Below are positions 45,480 to 57,962 of a DNA stretch of 64,000 nucleotides, in pieces. The stretch is from Tolypocladium sp. Sup5 PDA-1 (taxonomy: Eukaryota > Ascomycota > Sordariomycetes > Hypocreales > Ophiocordycipitaceae). The translations under genes were made by a program, and so were the position numbers. The stretch is taken from NCBI GenBank assembly GCA_000750105.3, contig JPHH03000015.1:1-64000 (forward strand), written 5' to 3'. Position 1 is the first letter of the stretch. Every line of letters starts with the position of its first letter. A model generated the notes under the pieces. The model was given only the letters and a program-made list of their open reading frames with translations, had not been told where the DNA came from and ran no database searches.

Positions 45480-46428
45480 CTCCTCCGGAAGAGCGACGCG
45501 CGTGATGCGTCCCGTATCACAAAGGTCGTTGAGGGTGGCTGCAAATAGGCGGGCCGGGCGTCTGCGCTGCCATTTGCTTCTCGTGCCGCGGGCGACGTGT
45601 CGCGAACTTGCGATGCGCGACGGCTTGTCGATGGAGCAACCCGTGTTTAGCTCCAAACATGGGTGGTGGGTTCCAGGCGTCGCATGATTATATAATGCAG
45701 CTGCTGAGTCATCAGAGTTTGGATCGGGCAATCCCCGGGTCGGTTTCCAAGCTCTTCCCAGCCGCACCAGCTAAACTCATCTTTTCCCATTCCCTGATTT
45801 CAGCTGACAGAGGTTGTATTTTTCTCAATTTACTGTCTTGGAAGTCTGCTTGTGAGACTCAATAATGCAGTCATTTCAGGATCAAATTTGGCAATTCTGC
45901 GCTTACAAAACTACTCGCCTCACACAGCGCTAGTCATCATCCAAGACGCACATCCAGCATCAAGCCACGCCGGCTTGCAACGCCTTTCCAGCGACACCAG
46001 CTCGACCCATTTTCTTCCCCAAGGCCCTGTCTCAGGCCCGATCCTCCGTCGAGCTACACGCCAAGTTGCCTAGCCCGACACCGATCGGCGGCTCGTTTCA
46101 GCCGCGCCGCACCGCGTCCCCCAAGGCTGACCGGCCCAGCATCATCTCGCCGCTGGAGTTGAGCCTGGTCAGTCGACTCATGTCTATTTGCGTCATGTAT
46201 TTGCGTCATGGGTCACAGAGTCATCAATTGACTCGGACAGCAGACCGTCGGTGTTCACCGAAAGTCCTGGCCATCGCTATGCGTCACTGCTGGGTTGCTC
46301 CCTCGCACTCTCAATTCAATGCCTCCAACGGCGATTGCTCCAAACTGTCTATGGCCCTCGACGACACGACAAAGTTTGGAGAAGAAGCAATGTCCAAGTG
46401 GACAGTCCCAAACACCCCCTAAGACAGG
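45480..46428. other. Gene-free interval, 0.95 kb
   Basis: Upstream of the ING gene and downstream of the bactofilin-like gene. A plus-strand open stretch at about 45913-46168 reads as a Pro/Ser-rich peptide but has no ATG; see findings. Confidence 0.45.
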
Positions 46429-47100
46429 CTAGAATTCCCAATCTGGCTCTTGTTCTCTCATCAGCTTGGCTCCTGCCACTTCCTCAGACTCCTCGACGAC
46501 GTAGGTGGAACTTGGTCCGATCACGGTCAACGAGCCGAATACCACTAGCCTCCGGCACTTTCTAATAAGTTTGTCAGCATGTCGGCCATCACATAACGAT
46601 TCGGGGCGCCTCACAAGTATCCAGTGATACTCAGGTTCCCGTATACCTCCACATCCGCACCCTCCAACGTCCCGTCAATCGTCAGCTTGCCGTACCCTTT
46701 GATGCTGTCACTGCCACATATGTCAGCCACGGGGTCCGTGTTGGTCCGGCTCGACACGTACCTTGCAGACAAGTACCCGGTGACCGAGATGTTACCGTAA
46801 GCCTTGATGATTCCCCTGGAAAGCTTCGTCAATGATGCTTGGCGTGCGTGCGTGGGGGCTGGCTGAGACTCACTCGCAGCTAACGCTGCCGTTCATGACA
46901 ATGTCACCATATGCGTCGATCTTGTCCCTGATGATGAAGTCTCCCTCGAGGTTGATGCTGCGTCCAGACTTGACGGATCCGGCGACTTCCAAGGGGCCAC
47001 GGAGATCCAGGGGCTCGTCACTCTTGATGCTCCTCGCCCTCTTGAAGTGCCGTCCAGATGTGTATCCCGTGGAAGAGCTGGCGGCGTAGTAGTCTGACAT
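46429..47100 (-). CDS. Bactofilin-like beta-solenoid protein
   Basis: Four exons (47100-46874, 46815-46762, 46710-46615, 46561-46429), 169 aa. After a Ser/Arg-rich N-terminus the protein is a series of short repeats of the form x-V/I-x-x-YG-x-(I/L)-x-(V/I)-x-G: DKIDAYGDIVMNGSVS, GIIKAYGNISVTGYL, DSIKGYGKLTIDGTL, ADVEVYGNLSITGYL and RRLVVFGSLTV. This matches the right-handed beta-helix of bactofilins, bacterial polymer-forming cytoskeletal proteins. All three introns are phase 2 and fall between repeats. Related fungal proteins exist in my memory, without an assigned function. Polymerisation is an inference. The ATG at 47100 is used; upstream in-frame codons are GTG. Confidence 0.75.
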
Positions 47101-48560
47101 CACCGCCACGTGGGAGCGGATGAGTCTCCGGGTATCGCTTTCAAAGACTGGAGTTTGTTGTCTTGTTCGCTCGTCTGGTGTATAGATGGCTATGCCAGCT
47201 TAGCACGCGAGTTGGCTCAAGAAGGAATGCAGCCGTCTTATACCTGAGAGAGGTTGTACTGACTCCCGGACCCCGATACGAGCTAGCTCCAGGTGGGATA
47301 TGCCTTGGATGGGCCACGAAAGAAACAACTAGTCAGGGCGACAACCGATGGATCTTTCGGGCCTCAACATGCATCATGGTATCCCGTCCAGGCCGTCGTG
47401 GAGCTTTCCGCTTTCGAGGGGAAAGCTGAAAGTAGGCAGGTTTTCTGGGCACTCGCTCGGCAGAGAAGTCGTCGTCCGCTCTGTCATAATAGTCGTGCCC
47501 AGCGCCAACAGGAGGGTTGCCAATGCCTGTCGTCTCTCTCGTTCTTCCGACTTGTTTGCTCGCTCTCCCCGAGCCCGTTGGCGGTGCGTCCAATTGCGCA
47601 CCGTTCCGGGCGATGCTCGGTGGGGACGGGATGCACCTCTGACGCTGCTGCAGAGCGCAACCTACAGCCTCAGGGACCAGAGCCGGGCCAGATATGCCTC
47701 TTCGCGCGTGTTAGCTCGTGGGCCCGCGTGCGTGCGGCGCAGCCTCGTTATACGGAGCGTCAGCACAGAAATGTGGTTGTGCCTCGCCTGGAAGTAGAGA
47801 CAGCAAGCAAGCAAGTAGCAAACATCGGCCAATTGCTGGCTGATGGGTGTGGATCGCAATATGACCCCTCGCCTGGCCCTCCTCCAACGCCCAGCCCTAC
47901 GGGGCACGCCGCCGCCGTCTAAAACGAGTTTAACCTTCGTCCCAGGCTGCGTGCGACTATTCTTAGTGCGGGCGTCGCCAACCTGTACATAGGTAGTAAT
48001 TCCTCCCCAGCTTTCCATCCCGCTTCCAATCAGCGCTGCTGGTGGCGGGCTCGGTGCATCGCAGAAGCAGAGAAACCATCGCGACGAAAACGCAGGCCGC
48101 CTCGTGTCGACCTGGGTGTTCACTGTCGACCAGGGTCTCGGGCATGGCCATCCCAGGCAGCCACGTTTTCTGCATCTGCGGCGCGTCATGGTCCAATCCA
48201 TGGCTCCCAGAGCGACGGCACTTGAGTGTGGCAGTGCCCGGGCGTCGGACAGAATATTCGACGGTATGACATTAAGAAACGTGGTATATCAAGCAACAAG
48301 GTGCTGCTCCAACCGCCCGTGATACCCAAACACAGGCTCGCTGGGAGCACACAGAATTCTCATCCTGGAAACTGCGCCGTCCGCCGTCCGCCATCCCCGA
48401 AAGCCAACTCTCTCCCCTGCTTCCCGTCCTCCCATTGTATTACCAATCCCTCCCGGCCCAGCCGCGTTTGTAAGCCAGTGCGATGCCTTGCTCGCGCTGG
48501 CGTAAGGCTGATAGCCCATCATAACGACTACGAGTACCTACACGACCTACCCGACCGCCG
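47101..48560. other. Gene-free interval, 1.5 kb
   Basis: Upstream of the bactofilin-like gene and downstream of the multispanning membrane protein. No supported gene. Confidence 0.55.
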
Positions 48561-49694
48561 CTAATCGCCGCCGACCAATCCAAGTCCCAGTCCCGTGCAC
48601 AAGGCTGCAAAGACCCAGACTCCCGCATAGGCGATTGCCCCAGTCGACTCGATGCCGTAAATGGTCATTGTGCATGCGAGATACGTGCTGACCCCTGTCA
48701 CCAATACGGCCGCCGCCGTTCGTCGGATCACCACCTTTGTCTTTGCCGTGTATCCCCAAAAGTTCCACCACACCGTCTGCTGCAGCGACGCCCTGGCTGG
48801 GTCAAACTGCCCGATCTTGTCGTCGTCCTTGGACTTGCCGGTCGTCGCAAAGGGCGCAAAGATGAAGGTGCTGGCAGCCGCACCGAAGAGCACCGTGACG
48901 GGGAGGACGGCGGCATAGGTCGCCGTGTACGCAGGCTCGAGACTGGGCAGGCGAGAAAAGTAGACGACGAGAATGCGCGGCAGGAGGAAGCGGAGCGACA
49001 GGACAAGAACAACGGTGTAGATGCCCGTGGACAGCGCGGTCGTGTACAGCTGCAGAGGCAGGTCGATGAGCTCGCGGTTGGCAGCCTTTGCGGAGGGCCT
49101 GTGAACGTCGGAGAGTGGGCGCAGGAGGTAGAATGGCACCGCGGCCGAGAGGACATCGACAGCCAGTGCAGACAGCGCGGTGGCAGGGCCCAGGGAGTAG
49201 AAGGTGCTCAGAAGATAGAGCTGAGCGTTGTCAGCATCGCGTCCAGGTTGCTTTTTTGCGCGACGGGGCTTCTTACCGTTGGTCCATGGGACAAAAGATC
49301 CATCATGGCAACATCCAAGCTGTCCAAGTTTCCAAACCACGCCAGCGCCAGCTCGACACTGAGTTGCATCAGCTCCGATGTTCTTCGTCGCAAAGCTGTC
49401 GCAGAGTACTCACATTCTCCATCCCGCCAACACGGCAACTTCTTCCCACGTGTCCTGGCTGCGGGTCACCGATGCCAGCTCGCCCTTGCTCAGCTCGCCG
49501 ACGACGCTGTAGCCCAGGCTCGCGATCGCGAAGCTCATCGCCGCCGCAATCGGGAACTGCACTGCAGCAGGAAGCTTGCCGCGGCCCTGCGGCGACGGAC
49601 CAGCCGCAACCGCATCCGCAACCTCGTCCAGCGCCGCGTGCGCCTTGGCAGCAACCGCCGCGTCAGACTTTGCGCTTCGCTTCGTCACGGGCAT
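48561..49694 (-). CDS. Multispanning membrane protein, function unknown
   Basis: Three exons (49694-49414, 49358-49277, 49220-48561; GT-AG), 340 aa. A basic, Ala-rich N-terminus (MPVTKRSAKSDAAVAAKAHA) precedes about six hydrophobic segments, including QFPIAAAMSFAIASLGYSVV, LYLLSTFYSLGPATALSALA, GIYTVVLVLSLRFLLPRILV, YAAVLPVTVLFGAAASTFIF and AVLVTGVSTYLACTMTIYGI. No catalytic motif is seen and I cannot name the family. Exon junctions keep frame and hydrophobic patterning continues across them, so the gene is well supported. Confidence 0.75.
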
Positions 49695-50645
49695 TGTGAC
49701 TGCGTGTTGTTTACTGGTTGGTCGTCGCGCGGCGCTCCGATCGTGCTCGTTCTTGTCGTAGATGCGTCCCGGCCAGGATGATGCGTGTTCAAAGGAGGGA
49801 AAGATAGTTGGATTGTTTGTGGTATTAGTGGCGACGACGAAGGATCTGCGCCTGACGTGGTTTGTGTGGGCGCAAGCTGAGGGAGCTTGGGGAGCTCGCG
49901 GGGGCAAGAGACTGGACGCATCAGTGGGGACAGGTGACGTCGGGTCGCTGGGGAAACCTACCCTTGCGCCGGCCCCGCCACAGGACTCTGGGAAGCAACG
50001 ACTTTTTCTCCCCGTTGCTCCTTCTTCCCTTGCTTCCTTATCTACCTGAGGATTCCCGAGATGAACCGTCATCATTTTTCATCTCTTGCAAGAAAATTTC
50101 TTCTCTCCTCATCGCCTATTACTCCCTGCTTCATCTACGGTCCAGAACGTCTCCTCTTCTGCTGTGATCGCTACGTCTCAACCTAGCCGTGTGAAGGGTC
50201 TCACGTTTACTGGTAGCACAACGCGCTCTCTGCATTTCTCCATTTCACCGGCCATCGTGTCACGTCGTCCTCAATCCACGGCGCACAAGCGTGGTGCTTT
50301 AAACCAGAGCGCTCGCAGGGCCTTCTTATACAAAGTTCGTTTCATTTGGTATTTATTCGGGTGTACGCTCGACGCCTCTCCGAATCCTCACTTTAACCTC
50401 GTGGAGAAGCAATCACGCCTGCCAGGCGCGGCCCAAAATGACCGTTGCAGGACGAGGCTCTCCACTCTTCGGTGCTGAAGATTGGCGGCGGAGCAGAACC
50501 ACCTCATACAGATCGAGTATATCGTGATACAAAAGAGAAAATCGCGCCGGTCCTCCCAAGGGTTCCAGGTTATCCAATTATCCAACTCCACAGTCATGGC
50601 GCATCCAGACTCCCAGACACGCTCGTTGTTATGCTGTCATTGCAA
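49695..50645. other. Gene-free interval, 0.95 kb
   Basis: Upstream of the membrane protein and downstream of the C2H2 gene. A CT-rich leader-like stretch is present. No gene seen. Confidence 0.5.
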
Positions 50646-52090
50646 TCATTCCTCCATGCGGCCGAAAACTCCATCGTCATCTTCGTCGCTTCGAGCGCGA
50701 GACTGCATGTCGAAGTCGTCATCGTCTCCGCTGTCTTCCATCTTCACATCGTCGCTACCCCGTCGCAACTCGCCTCGAGTGAAGCTCTCCGGCTGGCGGC
50801 TGGGGAAGCTATTAATAAACCCCGCGCTCGTCAGTGACGTGGCCTGGTCAAGGTACTGCGCCGGGACGGGTGGTACGGGTGGCGCATCCGCTGGGAGCGT
50901 CACGGTGCCATGAGAGCCGTTGTTGCTCCCAAAGCTGCAGCTGAGGAGCTCCACGGCAGCAGCAAGGTCGCGATCCTCCTGTCCAGTCCTGTTGGCCCCC
51001 GAAGATGGTGGGCGCCGCTCATGGCTGGGCTGTCGGAAGTGACCGAGCCCAGGCCCGCTGGGAACACTCCCAGAGATAAACGAGGGCTTCAACGACGAAG
51101 ACTGGTAGCTTCGGGAGAAACCACTACCGGCGCTGTGCAACGTGTCACGGTACGATGATCCGTTGAAGAGGAGTCCCTCGCTCATCGGCGGCGGGGTGGT
51201 ATCGGCCGAGCTCTGACGCTCTCCCTGCTCCGAATAGCCAGAGGCCGCGGGCGACGCAGAGTCCGGTTCGCTGGCAGAATCTTTGGTCGATTCGGGAGGC
51301 GTCGTCGAGCTCTCTTTGCCATTCATGGCAACCAGGACGGACGCAGCCTCGAGCAGCTGAACCTGCTGGTGCTTGGAGATGAGCAATTTCGAGGTGTAGG
51401 ACCATTCGGGAGTATGCTCCCAACTGACAAACGCGTTAACAAATCTAGTCCACTCATGCCACTACACACGGCCCACGGCGCCGATTCCGGGACATGTCCC
51501 TCGTCCGCGAGCAGGCACGCCACGGGTTGAGCCCGAGACGGCGGGAGGGGTACTAACAGATGCTTGGTCAAGCAGCTGCTGTGCTTGTAGCCCTTGCCGC
51601 ATTTCTCGCAACGAACCTCGACGCGGTTGCTCTTCTTGGAATCCTTGACGAGGGGCTGGCCGTCGCTGGCACGCCTGATACGCGCTTTCTGGAACTTGCC
51701 CAGCTCCTCATCCCCGGACCCTTCATTTACATCGTCCTCGATCGCGCTATCCTTGATGTCGGGGATGGTCTTGTGGTAGGGCAGGCTGGCTGGCGGAGAG
51801 GGGAGGCTGCCAACCCTGGCCTTTGACATGGTGTTGCGTCGCCCGCCGGCGGCAATCGGCATGGCCGCGGGCTGCTCGCCGTGCGCGACGGCGGCCGTGA
51901 GGGCGGAGATGTTGGGGCCCGAGTTGGTGACGGACTTGCGTCGGGTTACGCGGTGGTTGGCGTTGAGGGAGCCGGTGAGGAGGGAATGCGAGTTGGTTCG
52001 GGCGTGGGCTTGGCGGCCGGGCAGGCCGGAGGGGGAGGAGCTCGAGAGCGACGGACGCTGGTGCGTCAATGGCCGGGAGGATTGCTGCAT
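50646..52090 (-). CDS. Single C2H2 zinc-finger protein
   Basis: Two exons (52090-51558, 51423-50646) encode 436 aa. One C2H2 finger is visible: C161, C164, H177 and H181 (RCEKCGKGYKHSSCLTKHLW). The intron cuts the codon after H177, so the finger forms only after splicing. The following EHTPEWSYTSKLLISKHQQVQ and LLEAASVLVAMN looks like a conserved helical element. The rest is Ser/Pro-rich with an acidic C-terminus (EDSGDDDDFDMQ). A single finger with a helical extension may bind DNA weakly or with a partner. I do not recognise the ortholog. A possible leader-intron acceptor (CCTTCAG) lies three bases before the ATG. A very long gene-free interval lies upstream. Confidence 0.8.
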
Positions 52091-54218
52091 TTCCTGAAGG
52101 CGGACGAAGAGTGATCAGCACAACTGGGCCTCGCGAGAGCGGGAACAAGCCAGCAAGGCGTCCCCAAGACGACAGGTCATCATACTTTTGAGGAGGCCAT
52201 TGCCAACGACTTGATTTGCTCAGAGTGCGAGACGACAGACGCCGGACCGTCGCGGGCTCGAGGATTGCGGCAGAAGCCTTCTCCTGTGCGTGAGGGTGCT
52301 CGAGATACACAGGCTTGGGGACGATTGTGTGGTGGTTTGGGGTTGGGGGTTGGAGAGGAACCAGGTTCCCGCGCGACTACAGCGAGGACGAGAAATAATA
52401 TTTTGGGACAGGCACAGGCGGACTACGGGCATGGGGTGTGTGTGTGAGGCATGGCGAGAGGGGGCGTGTGTAGCAGCTCCGTGTTCTGGAGTATCCAGCC
52501 TACGTGAATCGACGGTGTCTCTGGTCTTGCGATTACCGGGACCAAAGGGAGGGCGTGGAGTCACTCACTGAGGGGCCACCAACGGCGAACGGTCACTCCT
52601 CAGTCCGTGGTCGACGCTGGCCGCTGGCGACACCTGGCGACGAGGGGCGTCTAACACGGCATGCCTCTTCGCTGTCACGTCAGTTCTTCCAGCGGCTTCC
52701 AAGCGCTGGGGCCACTTGGACCGCTCGCACTGTTGCGACGGGCTGGAGGTGGGGGGAGGGCAGGCGGACCATTGGCCAGCTGAGGCCCCCGGTTGATCAT
52801 CAGGTCGACTCTGGAGAGGGTGGATGGGTGGGTGGATGGATCCCATAGCCTTTCCGGGCCTGTTGGTGGTGAGAGCCTGGGAGGAGGGTGGGCGTGTGGC
52901 GAGGAATGGGCGGCGAGCGTCGCGCTGGGGCTGAGCAGCAAAGCAGGTACCAGCCGGAACGGAAGCACCAGACTCGCCTACTCGTACGGACTACGGACTA
53001 CAAGCAGGACACATGTCTTTACTGGTGCTTGCTGACCATGAACCGGTGGTCGACAAAGGCAGGCAGCAAAACGGCGCAGGCAGGGCCACCGGCTTGTATC
53101 AGCGTCCATCCGTCAGCAGCGGCGCAGGCGTTGGCAGGCGTCCTGTCAGCGGGCGAGGCACTGAACAGTACCTTATTAGCCACGACACGTGTGCCCCTGT
53201 TGCCCTCAGCGTTGTTCCTTGCTGGCCAGGTCATGACTGGACTCGGGCTTGTCGGGCAAGTCAGGCTCCCTGCACCGCAATCAGACGGTCAATTTATCCG
53301 CATCAAAGCATCTTCGTCTCTCCCTCCAATTGCGCAGCAAGCGTCAAACTGCCGATTGCATTGGAAATCGCCTCCTGTCTTCTCGTCTGGCCCGGGAGCG
53401 TGGTTCGTCCATTGGCTTCATTGTGACTAATATTACTCGCCACGCACGAGTGCAATGGCCGTGATCTGGCACGTCGCAACACTCCTGAAAGCGAATAAGA
53501 AGAAAAAAGTTATGTATGCCAGGCTGCCTCCTCTTACTCACCCATCCCCGTTTACGTGGCTCACATGACGGGCGCCAAAGTCCCGAAGTTGGTTTCTCGC
53601 ACGGAGGGCCTGGGAAGCGTGACCAGTGACAGTCGCTGGGGCGAAAGGGGGGCGTGCATCAGCATCAGAGACATCCAGGCCTTTGGCAGCATGAATAGAA
53701 GTCCGTCCGGACCTGGCAATGGCAAGAATGCAGAGCTGACTACATGAAAAACGTGACCGTGTCTCCGGCTCGAGCCCTATACTTCTATTTGATATTTTTT
53801 TTTCTATAGTACAGACGGACAGAAAGGCCTGGTCTGAGTCGACGTAGAGGGTTCAGCATCGGTTCGCAAGTTCCTTGCAGGGACGGATTGTCGCGCGCCG
53901 CGTGCAGGTTCCTGGGCCCGGGAAGGGCGGCGCGCCATGCTGCGTATGCACGTAGACACACCTCGCCACGGAGCGTTTCGGTATAACTTCATAAAGGACA
54001 CGCGGAGCCCGCGATGATGGTGGTGCGGGAGGAGAAAGCAGCCAGCCCCAACCCTAATCGCGGAGAGCATCACGACGAAGTCATCATTACGTGGCGATAA
54101 GCCTGCGGTGCTGAAGAATGGGGGAGACCGACCAGCTCCGCCAGCGTGGAGTGGGCCGTGGATTCTGCGCTTGCCCCGCGAGCTTGTTCTCACTGCGGTG
54201 GAGCCTGGAGGCCCGGTA

Positions 54219-54305
54219 GTACGAATTGTACGAAGTACGAAGTACGGATACTGTATATTCACATTGCGATGCGCATTTATGCAGTTGTACGAAGTACAGT
54301 ACGAG
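54219..54305. repeat. Tandem GTACGAA words
   Basis: GTACGAATT, GTACGAA, GTACGAA and GTACGGA follow one another from 54219, and a second group lies at 54287-54305. Confidence 0.8.
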
Positions 54306-57300
54306 CTTTGTTGCAGGCTCGCCGCGCTGCTGCTAGCTCCTCCCGTCTGCACCTCGTCCAGCGACGTCCATGGCCTGTCCGAATGCCGCAGCCGGATGAG
54401 GGGTTGGAGGCGGGGGAGTATTATTCAGTATCTCGGCGGGGATCCGCTACCAATCAATCGAGCAGGGGCTTTGCGGGATATGCTGTCCTGCTGTCCGTAT
54501 CGACACTACAATGGAGCGTTGCTGTGTTCCTGAGTACGGAGTAGAGAAGCCAAAAAAATTGGCCGTAAAATTTGTTTGGTGGTGTGCATTGTCTGCCTTG
54601 GTCTGCGCAGAGTTCAGCCGATCGCGCTGATGAGACACAATGCGTGTGAGGCGCGTCATCCAATCTCCAAGCCCGAGGCGCCCCGGCGCCCTGGAGCGCG
54701 GCTAAGGGCGGCGTGGACGGGGCCTGTGAGGCTGGAACCCAGCTTGCCAGCCAGCGATGACTGCCCGCTCCAGCTCCAGCGCAGCTGCCTCGCCTGCGAA
54801 GTCGGAACTCGGAACCGGCCGAAGGGATAGGCAGGCATGGATCCTTGGACGTTGCTCGCCATCGACCTCATCGCGGCGACGTCTTTAGCATTGTCCACTG
54901 GACGAGAGATGTGCGTTCGCATGGGCCTGCGACCTCCTCCCAGAGTCCCAGCACGTCCAGCATCGTTTTTGCCTCGAATTGCACACATCGGGGGCCATGC
55001 AATGCAAAGCAATGCCTCCCTGGCGGGCGTTCGGTCAGCCAGTGTCCAGGTGTGCGCCTAGCAGTGGATGGGTCTGCTGGCCTCAACCACATCCGCTCAC
55101 CCCGGGGCCGTGTGCTGACGCGGGACAGGCTGCTCCCCGTTCATGTCCGCCTCGGTGCGTGCTCGTATGCATTTACTCATATGCAGCCGAGTACGCAAGT
55201 TACGTACCGAGTACGGACTACGTCCGCCGTGTACAAGTACGAAGAAGAAGAAGCACGGACGGACGGGGGTCCAGCCAGCAAACTTCCCAATGCGTCGGGT
55301 GGCTTGCTTGCCCGAGTCTTCAACTCTGTCACCTGGGGTTAAGCTCCTATGCAACTCTCCTGCGAGCTGATCAGCTCCGAGGAAGCAGGCCGATATTACC
55401 CCGCAAATGAGAGCTGCCGCGCCGGGCCAGCACATCACGACCACGATACGTCCAGGCATCGTGTTCCCCGGCGTCGCGTTAATCAAGGTCGACGAGACAA
55501 ACGTGGCCAGCAAGGAGACTGTCCTGGCCTGACTGCCCCGATGGGCTGTTCCTGGCGGAGGCGAAAGCGACCAACCGTCCAAACCCCGACTCAAGGGGCC
55601 GCCCAATAATGCCAGCTCGTCCAATAGCTCGAGGCCGTTTCCCCTCGCTTTGATGCAACACCACGGTCCACCGGGCTGGTCGTTGTTAGCCTGCCCTCTG
55701 AGGAGACTCACTCACTCTTGTCATTCGAGTCCACCACCTGACGAACAATGCAGCTCGCTGGCTCGACGCCACCTCCCCTCCCTCCAGTTCCGCCGCGCTA
55801 GCCTCCAGGTCATGCGCTCGACTTTTGTTCCCTGAAACCGCTTCCCGTTTTTCCGGTTAACTTCAATTGCAGATACCCTCGCGATATATGCATCGAGCGC
55901 CATCAATTCTAATTTCCCCAAACGGGGATTGACCGGGGTGGCATTGATGCTGCGGCCTGCAAAATCTTGTGGACGTGAACCTCTTGCTTGGGTCGGATCG
56001 ATTTCCCTCTGAAGATGAGCAGCCTCTGCTGCCTAAAGAGGGATGTGTCCGGCTTTTGTTCCTGACTATCAATACCGTCGCGTCGGCCAGCCCGTCCTTG
56101 TCGAGATGGGATGCTCGGCGATCCGGTCTGGAACGAAACCGAGTCGACTGCAGAGTCTTGGCTGCGGCAGTATTTGCCAATCGGCCGTGCTTGTGGAAAG
56201 CTACCCTGGTCGCGAACGACAATCACAGCTCGTTTCAGCAGCGTGCAGAAGATCGGGCCTTCCATGGGATTGGGTGGTCGTCGGCGGCAGAGCAGGTGTT
56301 CCTAAATTATTCGGCCGATGACCCGCATAAACCGCCTGTCAACATCCGACTAGGATATTAACGGCGTCTGCTGATCCGCGCCACGGTCCCAAAACAGGCA
56401 ATGCAACGAAGTAATGTTCATGATACTCGTACTGACAACTGGACAGGCCGTATCAGACGGAGAGACACACGCAGCGCGACTATTTTGCGAGCTGCAACCT
56501 CATGTCGTGGCTCAATTGCGGCAGACAAAGGATAGGGTTGTTTTGCCCCATTCGATTCCAAATCCACCCCCAGCGGGGACGCAACTGGGGCGTGAGCGGG
56601 CCAATTAGTCGTTTGCGTTTCTGCATGCCGATGAAGGGCGGCGATCTCGATCCGTTGAGCTGCTGAGAATAGGCTTATAACCCCAAGTGGGCACGCTGGG
56701 GGCGACGGTCCTTATTCCTACGCCGCCTAGGAGGGCTCATCGTCCTGTTGCCCTGGCCCTAGGGTTTTAACCTCTTGATGGTTCTCAACCTTGATGTCCA
56801 CCTGCGCCGTTTTCTCGCGGCGAGCCGTCCACCAGCCTCACTTGGACGGCTCCATCTCGGATGAGAAGCGTCAAGCATGCGAAGTAGTTACGAGGTGGTT
56901 GAATTAGGCCAATGGCGTGGATACACGCTACCCTGCACTGTCCATTTTCGTGGAGAACCCCGGATCTACGAATAGAGGCGGGGACAATTCTTTCCAGAGT
57001 TGCATCCAAGGAAGCCACGCCGGGTAGGGAGTACTATTGCTCAAAGAGTATCAGTACATACTGTAGCTCGGGGGCGTGGAGATTCGGTTCCAAAAGACGC
57101 TGATCGTAGCATGATACTTGGCTGTTGTGGCTGGGGAATGCTCCGCAAGAGTCACTTACACGCTTCGGCTTTTCGCTGAGTCTTTTCACCGACCTTTCAG
57201 AATATCGGCGGACGCGCCAAAGCAAAGGCCAGGAACTTCTCAGTGTCTCCTTTCCTATAGTCCTTTCCGATGGAGATCGTGCCATGTTGGGCCATACAGC

Positions 57301-57470
57301 AGCCGTTGTGCACACTCCCTTTTCGTCGATCCTTGCCCATAGTACTGTATGTACTGTAATCCTGGCCTAAAGTCAAAACGACCCGAAGCTCTGTGCCACG
57401 CTTTTGCCTGTCGGAAAAGATGGGAATTCAGTTTTCGTGAACCTGAATCGGTACGACCCCACACCGCCAG

Positions 57471-57478
57471 TGACGTCA
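57471..57478. promoter_or_regulatory. Palindromic CRE/ATF site upstream of DUF3602 gene
   Basis: The 8-mer TGACGTCA is a perfect binding site for Atf1/CREB-type bZIP factors. It lies 134 bp before the ATG at 57612. Function is inferred. Confidence 0.5.
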
Positions 57479-57611
57479 GTGAGACTGTCTGCAAACGTCT
57501 CTTATCTTGGCTGGCCGAAGCCGGCACATGCCGTTTACAAGACCACGAGGGACGACGATTCAACTTTTGAGAGCTTGATCAGCGTTGTGTTTCCCAGCCA
57601 GTTCTGCAGTC

Positions 57612-57926
57612 ATGACACGGGATCAAGACGTCTTTCGCAAGATCGGCCGTGGGGGAGCCGGCAATTACGTCCCCGCCTCGAAGCCGGCAGCCGATGACAG
57701 AGTATACAAACACAGCCCAGTCCATTCTCCCGGCGCATATACATCTAACAGCGCCCATGCGCAGGACCTCGAAGCCCAGGACACGACTCCCTTTCAGCCC
57801 GAAGCCAAACCCGCCGGGCCGGTACGCGCCGGCCGTGGCGGGGCGGGCAACGTCGTCGACGCGGCGCAGCTCCCGGACGCGCGCGAGACGGAGCAGCACA
57901 TGAGGGCGGCCGTGGAAGCCAGGCTG

Positions 57927-57962
<36 letters not shown>

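Larger units (their letters stand above)
52091..57611. other. Gene-free interval, 5.5 kb
   Basis: Divergent upstream region between the C2H2 gene and the DUF3602 gene. No open frame is convincing. It contains three clusters of GTACGA/TACGGA words (52978-53000, 54219-54305, 55185-55250), a T-rich run near 53791-53804 and a full palindromic TGACGTCA at 57471. Non-coding RNA genes cannot be excluded. Confidence 0.6.

Noticed and set aside
45480..45767. Longer N-terminus for the ING protein
   Set aside because: The upstream open frame begins with GTG and does not resemble an ING protein; MAPGGTD is the first ATG.
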